Below, piece by piece: positions 45,167 to 55,843 of a stretch of 64,000 nt of DNA (the first letter of the stretch is position 1; every line of letters begins with the position of its first letter). Source of the DNA: Paroceanicella profunda. Lineage in GTDB: Bacteria; Pseudomonadota; Alphaproteobacteria; Rhodobacterales; Rhodobacteraceae. The stretch is from assembly GCF_005887635.2 (NCBI RefSeq), contig NZ_CP040818.1:3440501-3504500 (forward strand), given 5' to 3'. Under the pieces are notes generated by a model. It ran no database searches. It worked only from the letters and a program-made list of their open reading frames with translations, and was not told the DNA's origin. A program made the translations under genes and the position numbers.

Positions 45167-46066
45167 TCAGCCGAACTGCGGGATCATGCCCTTGTCGGCG
45201 GCCAGCTCGCGCATCTTCTTCTGAAGCTTCTCGAAGGCGCGCACCTCGATCTGGCGAATGCGCTCGCGCGAGACGTTGTAGACGCCCGAAAGCTCCTCCA
45301 GCGTCACCGGCTCGTCGCGCAGCTTGCGCTCGGTCAGGATGTGGCGCTCGCGCTCGTTGAGCGCCTGCATCGCATCCATGAGCAGGCTGCGGCGGCTGTC
45401 GAGCTCGTCCTGCTCCGCATATGCGGTGGCCTGGTCCGCATCGTCATCCGCCAGCCAGTCCTGCCACTCCGCGGAGCCTTCGCCGTCGGTCTTCAGCGGC
45501 GCGTTCAGCGAGGCGTCGCCACCGCTCAGGCGCCGGTTCATCGACACCACGTCATTTTCCGTCACACCCAGGTCATGGGCGATCTTCTCGACATGCTCGG
45601 GGCGAAGATCGCCTTCCTCCAGCGCGCCGATGCGGTTCTTCGCCTTGCGCAGGTTGAAGAAGAGTTTCTTCTGCGACGCCGTCGTCCCCATCTTCACCAG
45701 CGACCAGGACCGCAGGATGTATTCCTGGATCGAGGCGCGGATCCACCACATCGCGTAGGTCGCGAGGCGGAAGCCCTTCTCAGGGTCGAAGCGCTTGACC
45801 GCCTGCATCAGCCCCACGTTGGCCTCCGACACCACCTCGGCCGTCGGCAGCCCGTAGCCGCGATAGCCCATGGCGATCTTGGCCGCGAGCCGCAGGTGCG
45901 ACGTCACCAGCTTGTGGGCGGACTCCTTGTCCTCGTGGTCGACCCAAGCCTTGGCCAGCATGTATTCCTGATCCGGTTCCAGCATGGGGAACTTGCGGAT
46001 TTCGCTGAGGTAACGGCTGAGCCCCTGCTCCGGCGAGGGGGCCGGGAGCGAAGTATATGTCGACAT
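45167..46066 (-). CDS. rpoH: RNA polymerase sigma-32 factor
   Basis: A 299-residue heat-shock sigma factor. Region 2 is 'LVTSHLRLAAKIAMGYRGYGLP' and 'GLMQAVKRFDPEKGFRLATYAMWWIRASIQEYIL' (about residues 50-115); the RpoH box 'QKKLFFNLRKAKNRI' follows at about 130, a DnaK/FtsH contact site specific for sigma-32. Region 4 is '[28 protein letters not shown]' near the end. The ATG at 46066 with a GGAGG site was chosen; an upstream in-frame ATG lacks one. Alphaproteobacteria often have two rpoH genes; which one this is cannot be told here. A terminator follows. Confidence 0.96.
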   Translation of the reverse strand: MSTYTSLPAPSPEQGLSRYLSEIRKFPMLEPDQEYMLAKAWVDHEDKESAHKLVTSHLRLAAKIAMGYRGYGLPTAEVVSEANVGLMQAVKRFDPEKGFRLATYAMWWIRASIQEYILRSWSLVKMGTTASQKKLFFNLRKAKNRIGALEEGDLRPEHVEKIAHDLGVTENDVVSMNRRLSGGDASLNAPLKTDGEGSAEWQDWLADDDADQATAYAEQDELDSRRSLLMDAMQALNERERHILTERKLRDEPVTLEELSGVYNVSRERIRQIEVRAFEKLQKKMRELAADKGMIPQFG

Positions 46067-46170
46067 CTCACACCTCCATGTCGGGCTCTTCATACCCGAG
46101 CGTTTTCATCTAGGCACTTGGGCGCCCGTCATCAACCATATGAACGGGATACACATTGTATCCTTATGTA

Positions 46171-47223
46171 TTACGCTTCGGGCGCCCCGTTCCGGCGTAA
46201 AATCGCGACAAGGTGATCGATATCCGGCGGAAGGGGCGCCCGGAACGCCATCTCCGCGCCCGAGACCGGGTGCCGGAAGCCCAGCGAGGCCGCGTGCAGC
46301 GCCTGTCGCGGAAAGCCGCGCAGCGCCGCCGTGGCCGCCGGGGCGAGGTCGCGCGCGGAGACGGCGCGCGGCCGGCCATAGACCTGGTCTCCCACCAGCG
46401 GATGGCCCACATGGGACAGGTGCACCCGGATCTGGTGCGTCCGCCCGGTTTCCAGCCGGCATTCGACCAGCGCCGCCACCGCCCGCGCGGCCCCGAAGCG
46501 CTCCGTCACCCGCACCCGGGTGACCGCGTGCCGGCCGCCGGGCACCACGGCCATGCGCTTGCGGTCGCTGCGATGGCGGTCGATGTCCCCCTCGATGCGC
46601 AGCCAGGCCTCCTCCGCCGCCACGCCGGGCAGGCCCAGCAGGCGCGGGTCGCCCCGGTCCGGCGCGCCCCAGCTCACCGCCTGGTAGCTGCGCTCGATGT
46701 CATGGGTGGCGAAGAGGGCGGCCAGCCCCTGGTGGGCGGCGTCCGATTTCGCCACCACCAGCAGGCCGGAGGTATCCTTGTCGATGCGGTGCACGATGCC
46801 CGGCCGCACCACCCCGCCGATGCCCGAGAGCGAGGCGCCGCAATGGTGCAGCAGCGCGTTCACCAGCGTGCCGCGCTCCGCCCCCGGCGCCGGGTGGACC
46901 ACCATCCCGGCGGGCTTGTTGACCACCACCAGATCGGCGTCCTCGAACACGATGTCGAGCGGGATGTCCTCGGGGTCCGGCTCCGCGGCCACGGGCACCG
47001 GCGCGCGGATCACCCAGGCCTCCCCGGGCTTGACTTTGGTCTTCGGCTCCGTGACGGTCGCGCCGCCCGCCCGGCTCACGGCACCGCCCTCGATCAGCGC
47101 GCGCAGGCGCGAGCGTGACAGGGAGGCACCGGCCCCTTCCGTGGCGGAGAGCGCCGCGGCCAGGGCCTTGTCGAGGCGGCTGTCGCAGCCGTCGGGAAGC
47201 GTGATGTGAAGAGGATCCTGCAT
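46171..47223 (-). CDS. rluD: 23S rRNA pseudouridine synthase (RluD-like)
   Basis: A 350-residue RluA-family enzyme that isomerises uridines in 23S rRNA. An S4-type domain occupies residues about 10-80 ('SRSRLRALIEGGAVS'), followed by the catalytic domain with 'VVVNKPAGMVVHPAPG' near 105, catalytic Asp in 'GIVHRIDKDTSGLLVVAKSD' near 150, and 'LETGRTHQIRVHLSHVGHPLVGD' near 265. Its ATG (47223-47221) overlaps the ATG of the divergent DUF6476 gene: both lie in one CATG. Confidence 0.94.
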   Translation of the reverse strand: MQDPLHITLPDGCDSRLDKALAAALSATEGAGASLSRSRLRALIEGGAVSRAGGATVTEPKTKVKPGEAWVIRAPVPVAAEPDPEDIPLDIVFEDADLVVVNKPAGMVVHPAPGAERGTLVNALLHHCGASLSGIGGVVRPGIVHRIDKDTSGLLVVAKSDAAHQGLAALFATHDIERSYQAVSWGAPDRGDPRLLGLPGVAAEEAWLRIEGDIDRHRSDRKRMAVVPGGRHAVTRVRVTERFGAARAVAALVECRLETGRTHQIRVHLSHVGHPLVGDQVYGRPRAVSARDLAPAATAALRGFPRQALHAASLGFRHPVSGAEMAFRAPLPPDIDHLVAILRRNGAPEA

Positions 47224-47575
47224 GAGCCCGGTGCGCGAGGTTGACGAGGACGAGGAGTTTCCGGAACACCCCCGCCTGCGCCTGTTGCGCTGGCTGGTGA
47301 CGGGGCTGACGGCGCTGCTCGTGGTCGCCGTGATAACGATCATCGGCCTGCTTGTCATCAAGGTGCTGGAAATCCCCGCGACGCCGCGGCCCTTCGCGCT
47401 GCCGGCCTCCATCGCGGCACCCGAGGGCGAGGAACTGCGCTCCGCGACCCTGGGCAGCGACTGGGTGTTGCTGGTCACCGCCCGGCCGGACGGCACGGAA
47501 TACATCCGCATCTACGACGCAGCCAGCGGCGAGGAACGCCAGAGCCTGCTCGTTACCCCCACGCCCCCGAGGTAA
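47222..47575 (+). CDS. DUF6476 single-pass membrane protein
   Basis: A 117-residue protein with an acidic cytoplasmic N-terminus, one membrane segment at residues about 25-50 ('WLVTGLTALLVVAVITIIGL') and a small periplasmic domain with a 'DWVLLVTARPDGTEYIRIYDAASGE' strand pattern. This family is found head to head with rluD in many Rhodobacterales (recalled knowledge); function unknown. The ATG at 47222 shares three of four CATG bases with the rluD start, so each gene's ribosome site lies inside the other's coding region. Confidence 0.85.
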   Translation: MSPVREVDEDEEFPEHPRLRLLRWLVTGLTALLVVAVITIIGLLVIKVLEIPATPRPFALPASIAAPEGEELRSATLGSDWVLLVTARPDGTEYIRIYDAASGEERQSLLVTPTPPR

Positions 47576-47954
47576 CGCGCCCGTGCGGCCCCCTCCGCGC
47601 CTCGGGGGGTGATGCACCGGTGCGCCCCTGCCGCAGGGGCGAGGCCCTCGCCCCCGCTTGCCCCCGGATGCGCTCGCCATATGTCCTCCTCAAGCGCCCC
47701 CGTGGTGGCGCACTCCATGCGGGACCGACCCCATCCAGGGGGTGATGCGCCCGTGAGGGCCCTCTGCGCCGGGGCCAGCACCTGCCTGTCCCCCGGCGCG
47801 GCAACGGGGTGGACGGGGTGGACCCGGCCGGGCTTCCTCCTCACGCCGCCCGGGTCACGCTGCCTGGGCCCGGGCCGGCGGGGCGTGGCGGGGATGGCGG
47901 AGGCCCGGGCCGGCGCCGCTTGCAACCGCCTGCACGACGGCAGATATTGGCGCC
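47576..47954. other. Gap with weak GC-rich repeats before dnaG
   Basis: About 380 bp. A motif like GGTGATGCxCCxGTG followed by a GC-rich hairpin recurs near 47609 and 47740, with a related copy near 47573. No gene was recognised. The dnaG start is at 47955 with a CAGATATTGGCGCC leader and no strong ribosome site. Confidence 0.45.
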
Positions 47955-49964
47955 ATGTCGCTCCCACCCGGATTCCTCGATGAGCTGCGCACGCGCGTCT
48001 CCCTTGCCCAGGTGGTGGGGCGCAAGGTCACGTGGGACGTGCGCAAGACCAATGCCGGCAAGGGCGACCACTGGGCGCCCTGCCCGTTCCACCAGGAAAA
48101 GTCGGCCTCCTTCCACGTCGATGACCGAAAGGGCTTCTACTATTGCTTCGGCTGCCACGCGAAGGGCGACGCCATCTCCTTCGTGAAGGACACGGAGAAC
48201 GTCTCCTTCATCGAGGCGGTGGAGATCCTGGCCCGCGAGGCCGGCATGGCGATGCCCGAGCGCGACCCCCGCGCGCAGGACCGCGCCGACAGCCGGATGA
48301 AACTGGTCGAGGTGATGGAGCAGGCGGTGCAGTTCTACCGGCTGCAGCTGCGCACCGCCCGGGCCCAGGGCGCGCGGGACTATCTGGCGCGCCGCGGCTT
48401 GCAGGAGGCCGCCCAGGCCCGGCATGAACTGGGCTTCGCGCCCGACGACCGCACCGCGCTCACCTCCGCGCTCACCGGCAAGGGCATCGCGGTCGACCTG
48501 CTCGCCGAGGCCGGGCTGGTCATCGTGCCGGAGGATGGCGGACGCCCCTTCGACCGGTTCCGCGGCCGCATCATGTTCCCGATCCGCGACGTGCGCGGCC
48601 GCGCCATCGCCTTCGGCGGCCGGGCGATGAGCGCCGAGGCCCGGGCGAAATACCTCAACTCCCCGGAGACCCCGCTCTTCGACAAGGGCCGCTCGCTGTT
48701 CAACCACCAGCGCGCGCGGGAGGCGGCGGGCAAGGCCGGCTCGCTGATCGTGGCGGAGGGCTACATGGACGTGATCGCGCTGAGCGAGGCGGGGTTCGAA
48801 CATGCCGTCGCCCCGCTGGGCACCGCGATCACGCCCGACCAGCTGGCGCTGATGTGGCGCATGGCCGACGAGCCGATCATCGCGCTGGACGGAGACACCG
48901 CCGGCCTGCGCGCCGCGATGCGGGTGATCGACATCGCCCTGCCGCTGGTGACGGCGGGCAAGTCGCTGCGCTTCTGCGTGCTGCCCGAGGGGCTGGACCC
49001 GGACGACCTTCTGCGCGCGCAGGGGGCCCCGGCCATGCAGGCGCTGCTCGACGGGGCGCGCCCGATGGTCGACCTGCTGTGGCAGCGCGAGACCGAGGGC
49101 AAGGTGTTCGACAGCCCCGAGCGCCGCGCTGCCCTGGACAAGACCCTGCGCAGCGCCCTGCAGCGCATCGCCGACCCCTCGATCCGGGCGCATTACGAGG
49201 CCGAGCTGCGGGACCGCCGGGCGGTGTTCTTCCGCCGAGAGCGCCCGCCCCGCCCGGAACGCGAGCCCTTCGCCCCCGGAGCCTTCCGGCGCGAATGGAA
49301 GCCGGGCATGGGCCGCCCCGTGCGCCAGCCCATGCCCACGGCGGGCGCGAAATCCTCGCTGCTCGCCCGGTCGGACGCCGGGCCGGAGGCCGAGGCGCGG
49401 GTGCGCGAGGCCGCCATCCTGTGCGTCTGCCTCAACCACCCGGGCCTCGCGGCGGAGTATGACGACCCGCTGGACCGCACGCCCTTCCTCAACCCCGATC
49501 TCGCCGCCCTGCGCGCCGCGCTGCTGGCGGCGCTGTCGGAGTGTCTGGACAAACCGGAGCCGCGCACCCATCTGTTGGCCTGCGTGCGCACGGCCCTCGG
49601 TGAGGACCCGATGCCGCGGCTGATGGCGATCGGGCAGGTGCGGCTCAATCCCCATCTCGGCCCCGGCGCGGAGCCGCAGCATGCCCGCACCGCGCTGGCC
49701 GACACGCTTGCCTGGCAGGCTGCCACGGTGGGCATGGGGGCGGAACTGCGCGAGGCGCTCCAGGCCCTCGCCGGGCGGGGAGACACCGCCGCGGGCGAGG
49801 CCGCCGATCTCACATGGCGCATCGGCCAGGCGGCAGAGGCGCGCAACAAGGCGGCCCGAGGACATTCCCGGGCTGCCGAATCAGCAACAGTCGATGAAGA
49901 ATCTCTCTCTGCACACTTGCAAAGCTTCATCGATGACCAGATTTGGGTAAAGAAAAAGCGCTAG
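47955..49964 (+). CDS. dnaG: DNA primase
   Basis: A 669-residue primase that lays RNA primers at the replication fork. The CHC2 zinc-binding domain is at residues about 38-67 ('CPFHQEKSASFHV' then 'YYCFGCHAKGDAIS'). The Toprim catalytic core includes 'LIVAEGYMDVIALSEAGF' near 265 and 'IALDGDTAGLRAAMRVID' near 310, giving the conserved Glu and Asp metal ligands. The C-terminal helicase-binding domain is variable and Ala-rich. It is followed 90 bp later by rpoD, the usual dnaG-rpoD order. Confidence 0.97.
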   Translation: MSLPPGFLDELRTRVSLAQVVGRKVTWDVRKTNAGKGDHWAPCPFHQEKSASFHVDDRKGFYYCFGCHAKGDAISFVKDTENVSFIEAVEILAREAGMAMPERDPRAQDRADSRMKLVEVMEQAVQFYRLQLRTARAQGARDYLARRGLQEAAQARHELGFAPDDRTALTSALTGKGIAVDLLAEAGLVIVPEDGGRPFDRFRGRIMFPIRDVRGRAIAFGGRAMSAEARAKYLNSPETPLFDKGRSLFNHQRAREAAGKAGSLIVAEGYMDVIALSEAGFEHAVAPLGTAITPDQLALMWRMADEPIIALDGDTAGLRAAMRVIDIALPLVTAGKSLRFCVLPEGLDPDDLLRAQGAPAMQALLDGARPMVDLLWQRETEGKVFDSPERRAALDKTLRSALQRIADPSIRAHYEAELRDRRAVFFRRERPPRPEREPFAPGAFRREWKPGMGRPVRQPMPTAGAKSSLLARSDAGPEAEARVREAAILCVCLNHPGLAAEYDDPLDRTPFLNPDLAALRAALLAALSECLDKPEPRTHLLACVRTALGEDPMPRLMAIGQVRLNPHLGPGAEPQHARTALADTLAWQAATVGMGAELREALQALAGRGDTAAGEAADLTWRIGQAAEARNKAARGHSRAAESATVDEESLSAHLQSFIDDQIWVKKKR

Positions 49965-50053
49965 ACCCTGTCGTACGAATCGGCGATTCGGTAGAGCCGC
50001 CCCGGTGAGTCGCACGCTTACCGGCCCCGAGTGTTTCCAGAACGGAGTGCAGC

Positions 50054-52075
<2,022 letters not shown>

Positions 52076-52104
52076 GCCGCCGCACCGGCGCCGCCAGGAC
52101 ATCA

Positions 52105-52134
52105 CGCGCCCGGGGCCACCCCGGGCGCGTTTTC
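52105..52134 (+). terminator. Rho-independent terminator of rpoD
   Basis: An 11-bp perfect stem CGCGCCCGGGG/CCCCGGGCGCG with loop CCA and four T, 29 bp after the rpoD stop. Confidence 0.9.
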
Positions 52135-52279
52135 CGTTCCGGGAGACAGGCTGTGCGGCACGGGGCTCGGGTGCTGACGCACGCTCCCCGGGGCGGTTGC
52201 TACGTCACCCGCACTGCCGGTCTCAGGCTGCGCGTCGCAGGCGCCGCTACGATCAGGCGCTGCGGGACTGTCGCTGTCG

Positions 52280-52457
52280 GAGTGAGACGCCGCGTCCCCG
52301 GCACTTCGGCCTCTTACTCCGCGGTGCGGACACCGCTGGCGTCAGCCACTGCGGCACGGGCGCTGCAGGAGTGAGGCGCCGCGTCCCTGACACTGCAGCC
52401 TCATGCTCCGCAGTGCGGACACCGCTGGCGTCAGCCACCGCGGCACGGGCGCGCTGG
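52280..52457. repeat. 89-bp tandem direct repeat, two copies
   Basis: Copies begin at 52280 and 52369 (GAGTGAGxCGCCGCGTCCC); the segment GTGCGGACACCGCTGGCGTCAGCCAC is at 52324 and 52413, again 89 bp apart. A weaker, partial relative lies to the left from about 52220. The repeats fill the gap between the rpoD terminator and the 3' end of the MFS gene and have no coding support. Confidence 0.9.
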
Positions 52458-52485
52458 TGCCTGGCGCCGCCGGGCCCCCGGCGGG

Positions 52486-53715
52486 TCAGGTGCTGCGGCG
52501 GTCGCGCTGCGGGTCCGGGTCCGGCAGCAGCAGCGCGAGGGCCCCCATTGCCGGCAACACGGAACAGAGGTCGTAGACGAAGCCGATGCTCGTCGCATCC
52601 GCCAGCAGGCCCAGCACCGCCGCCCCCAGCCCGCCCAGCCCGAAGGCGAGGCCGAAGAACAGGCCCGAGACCATGCCCACCCGCCCCGGCACCAGCTCCT
52701 GCGCATAAACCACGATGGCGGAGAAAGCGGATGAGATGATCAGCCCGATCGGCACGCTCAGCGCCACCGTGGCCGCCAGCCCGACATGCGGCAGCACCAG
52801 CGCGAAGGGCAACGTGCCGAGGATGGAGCCCCAGATCACCGGTTTGCGGCCGATCCTGTCGCCCAGCGGCCCGCCGATCAGCGTGCCGGCGGCCACGGCA
52901 GCGAGGAACAGGAACAGCCACAGCTGCGCCGCTTCCTCCGGCACCGCGAACTCCTCCATGAGATAGAACACGTAGTAACTGGTGAAGCTGGCGAGGTAGA
53001 ACCATTTCGACAGGATCAGCCAGAACAGCAGGCCGAGCGCGCCGAGCACCTGCCGCCGCGGCAGCACCATACCCGCCGCTGCCTGCCCGCGCCGTCCCGG
53101 CCGGGCGGCGCCGTTGCGCCGGGACCAGAGCCCCAGCCAGGTGAGCAGTGCCACGCCGCCCACCCCGGCCAGCGCGAACCAGCCGAGGCTGGCCTGCCCG
53201 TGCGGCAGCACGATGAAGGCCACCAGCAACGGACCGAGCGACGATCCCACGTTTCCGCCGACCTGGAAGATCGACTGGGCCAGCCCATGCGCGCCGCCCG
53301 AGGCCCGCCGCGCCAGCCGCGAAGCCTCGGGGTGAAAGATCGACGACCCCACCCCCAGCAGCGCCCCGCCCGCGAGCAACATCGCATAGCTCGTGGCCAT
53401 GGAGAGCAGCAGCAGCCCCGCCGCCGAGGCTCCCATGCCCACGGGCAGCGAGAAGGGCTGCGGCCGGCGGTCGGTGGCCAGCCCCACCAGCGGCTGCAGC
53501 AGCGAGGCGGTGAGCTGGTAGCTGAGGGTGAGCAGGCCGATCTGGCCGAAGCTCAGGTCGAACCCGCTGCGGAACACCGGATAGGTGGCGATGAAGAGCG
53601 ATTGCAGCATGTCGTTGAGCAGGTGGCAGACGCTCGCCGCCCCCAGCACCGGGTAAACCGGCCCTCCGATCCGCGCCCGCGCCCGCGCCGGCATATCCCG
53701 CAGTCCCTCATCCAT
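52486..53715 (-). CDS. MFS exporter of the fosmidomycin-resistance (Fsr) type
   Basis: A 409-residue major facilitator with about 12 membrane segments. 'SVCHLLNDMLQSLFIATYPVF' at the start, 'PLVGLATDRRPQPFSLPVGM' in loop 2-3 and 'GVGSSIFHPEASRLARRASGG' near 115 are hallmarks of the Fsr/YfkF subgroup. Some members export fosmidomycin or other small compounds, but the substrate here is unknown. The ATG at 53715 follows GGGAGG. It is divergent from an AraC-type regulator, which likely controls it. Confidence 0.9.
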   Translation of the reverse strand: MDEGLRDMPARARARIGGPVYPVLGAASVCHLLNDMLQSLFIATYPVFRSGFDLSFGQIGLLTLSYQLTASLLQPLVGLATDRRPQPFSLPVGMGASAAGLLLLSMATSYAMLLAGGALLGVGSSIFHPEASRLARRASGGAHGLAQSIFQVGGNVGSSLGPLLVAFIVLPHGQASLGWFALAGVGGVALLTWLGLWSRRNGAARPGRRGQAAAGMVLPRRQVLGALGLLFWLILSKWFYLASFTSYYVFYLMEEFAVPEEAAQLWLFLFLAAVAAGTLIGGPLGDRIGRKPVIWGSILGTLPFALVLPHVGLAATVALSVPIGLIISSAFSAIVVYAQELVPGRVGMVSGLFFGLAFGLGGLGAAVLGLLADATSIGFVYDLCSVLPAMGALALLLPDPDPQRDRRST

Positions 53716-53832
53716 GGCCCCTGGCCTCCCCGCTCCGCGCAGCGGCACATCCGCGCGCCTGCACCCGGCTTATGCCCCGGCTGGACGCCGGCCCGCCACC
53801 CGTCTAGGGTCAACATCCTACGAGAGCGGGCC

Positions 53833-54612
53833 ATGCACGACGACACAGCCTCCCACCCCGACATCCCGGAAGTGCCGCGCCCGGTGATCGCGCTGGGGAC
53901 GGATTATCCCGACGGTCATGTCATCGCGCCGCACAGCCACCGGCGCGGGCAGTTGCTCTACGGCTCGACCGGCGTTGTCACCGTCACCACGCAGGCCGGG
54001 GCCTGGATGATGCCGCCCTTGCGCGGCCTGTGGATCCCGCCGGGGGTGCGGCACAGCGTACAGATGATCGGCCCGGTGCAGATGCGCAGCCTCTACCTCG
54101 CGCCCGAGACCATCGCGGACATGCCGGCGGCCTGCCAGGTGGTCGGCATTCCGGCGCTGATGCGCAGCTTGCTGGCCGAGGCGGTGCTGCTGCCGCGCGC
54201 CTATGAGACGGAGGGGCGCGCCGGGGCGCTGATGACGCTGATCTGCCATGAGATCCGCCGGCTGGTGCCCTTGCCGCTGGCGCTGCCGCTGCCCGCGCAT
54301 GCAGGGCTGGCCCGGCGCTGCCGCGCATTCCTGCGCCGGCCCGGCACCCATGAGGCCATCGATGACTGGAGTGGTGCGTTGGGGATGAGCCGGCGCAGTT
54401 TCACCCGGCTGTTCCGCCGCGAGACCGGGCTGAGCTTCGTGGCCTGGCGCCAGCAGGCCTGCGTGATGGCCGCCCTGCCCCGGCTCACCGCCGGAGAGCC
54501 GGTGACGAGCATCGCCCTCGACATGGGCTACGACAATCCCGCCGCCTTCACCACGATGTTCCGCAGGGTGCTGGGCGCCTCGCCGCGCGCCTGGCTCACC
54601 GAAGGCCGCTGA
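53833..54612 (+). CDS. AraC-family regulator with cupin sensor
   Basis: A 259-residue regulator. The N-terminal half is a cupin-like AraC-binding domain ('HVIAPHSHRRGQLLYGSTGVVTV', 'WIPPGVRHSVQM') and the C-terminal half has two HTH motifs ('DDWSGALGMSRRSFTRLFRRETGLSF', 'VTSIALDMGYDNPAAFTTMFRRVLGASPRAWL' region). It is divergent from the Fsr-like exporter gene with 117 bp between starts, the classic layout of a local regulator and its efflux target. The inducer is unknown. Confidence 0.92.
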   Translation: MHDDTASHPDIPEVPRPVIALGTDYPDGHVIAPHSHRRGQLLYGSTGVVTVTTQAGAWMMPPLRGLWIPPGVRHSVQMIGPVQMRSLYLAPETIADMPAACQVVGIPALMRSLLAEAVLLPRAYETEGRAGALMTLICHEIRRLVPLPLALPLPAHAGLARRCRAFLRRPGTHEAIDDWSGALGMSRRSFTRLFRRETGLSFVAWRQQACVMAALPRLTAGEPVTSIALDMGYDNPAAFTTMFRRVLGASPRAWLTEGR

Positions 54613-54639
54613 CGGACCACGGGTGAGCCGGACGGCACG

Positions 54640-54870
54640 AAAGAGCCCCGGTTCCGCAGGGCGGCCCGGCGGCTCTCAGGCAGGCCGGGCAACCCGGAAA
54701 GCCGCAGTCCGGCCGGGTCGTCCGAAAACCCCCGGTCCGGCAGGGCGGCCCGGAGCGCTTCAGCCCAGCCGAACACCCCGGAAGGCCTCGGGCCGGCCCG
54801 GTTGCCCGAAAGGCTTCAGTCCAGCCGGGGGCCCCGGAGGGGCCTCCTCAGCCCAGCCGGGCCGCCCAGA
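54640..54870. repeat. About eight degenerate 28-nt tandem repeats
   Basis: Units follow the pattern CCxGCCGGGxxxCCCGGAAxGCxTCAGT. They fill the gap between the AraC gene and the convergent TrpD2-like gene and run slightly into the 3' end of the latter. On neither strand is there a convincing gene in the gap. Confidence 0.75.
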
Positions 54871-55843
54871 GGTCGCGCGCCAAGGCCTCGGCGGCCGGCA
54901 CGTCCGGCGCGCGGCCGGCGGTGAACAGCGCCAGTGCGGCGGTGCCCAGCACCACCGCCTCGGCGAAGGCATCCTCCGAGCGCCCCTCCCAGAGGTCCAG
55001 CACCCGGGAGAGGTCCGGCGCGTCCTCGTCCGCCGCGAGGCGCCGGGCGGGAATGTCGGCGAAGGGCGGCACGGTGAGATCCACGGTCTCGCCGCCGCGC
55101 AGGCCGTAGACCTCCACCGGCTTGCCGGGATGGCGCTCCACCTCGCCGCCGCCGCCCTTGATGACGATCATCGTCTCCTGCCCCAGAAGCTGCGCCGCAT
55201 CGCGCTGCAACTCCCGGTAAGGCGGATGGAAAACGCCCTGAACCGAGGCCGGCGCGCCGGCCGGGTTCAGCCCGCGCAGGCAGGTGTTGACCGGCGAGCG
55301 CAGGCCGAACACGTCGCGCAGGTCCACGAGGTTGAGGAAGCGGCGCTCCAGGCTCTTCAGTGGCACATAGGCGATGCCCCGCGCCTCCAGCGCCGCGGCG
55401 GCCGCAACCGGATCATGCACCACGGGCAGGCCGAGCGCGTCGATCACATGGCCCGGGGAAACCGGATTGGCGAGGTGATGGCTGTTGTAGCCGTGCAGCA
55501 GCACGCGCAGCCCCGCGCGCGCCACCAACGCCGCCGAAAGCACGAACCAGGCCATGCCGCGGCTGCGCCCGGAAGCATAGGAGGGCCAGTCCAGGTCGAC
55601 CGGCAGCGCGCTCCAGGCCGCGCAGCGCCCGCGCATCGCCTCGATGAACCCCGCCACTTCCTCGGCGTTCTCCGTGCGGTAGCGCATCAGCATCAGCATG
55701 GCCCCGACGGCCTCGGGCGCCACCGTGCCCTCCAGCACCCGGCGCATGGCCTCGCGGGCCTCCTCACGGGTGAGATGGCGCGAGCGGCCGGGCCCGCGCC
55801 CCAGGTGGCGGACGAAATGCGAGAACGGAAGTTCCCCGGTCAT
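54848..55843 (-). CDS. TrpD2/YbiB-like glycosyltransferase-fold protein
   Basis: A 331-residue protein with the fold of anthranilate phosphoribosyltransferase. The N-terminal helical domain has 'SRHLTREEAREAMRRVLEG' near 22, and later parts show 'HGYNSHHLANPVSPGHVIDALGLP' region near 115 and 'VIKGGGGEVERHPGKPVEVYGL' near 225. The classical PRPP loop of TrpD is altered, as in YbiB/TrpD2 proteins, some of which bind nucleic acids instead. Its ATG overlaps the gltX stop as ATGA, so it is translated together with gltX. The last residues lie in the 28-nt repeat. Confidence 0.82.
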   Translation of the reverse strand: MTGELPFSHFVRHLGRGPGRSRHLTREEAREAMRRVLEGTVAPEAVGAMLMLMRYRTENAEEVAGFIEAMRGRCAAWSALPVDLDWPSYASGRSRGMAWFVLSAALVARAGLRVLLHGYNSHHLANPVSPGHVIDALGLPVVHDPVAAAAALEARGIAYVPLKSLERRFLNLVDLRDVFGLRSPVNTCLRGLNPAGAPASVQGVFHPPYRELQRDAAQLLGQETMIVIKGGGGEVERHPGKPVEVYGLRGGETVDLTVPPFADIPARRLAADEDAPDLSRVLDLWEGRSEDAFAEAVVLGTAALALFTAGRAPDVPAAEALARDLWAARLG

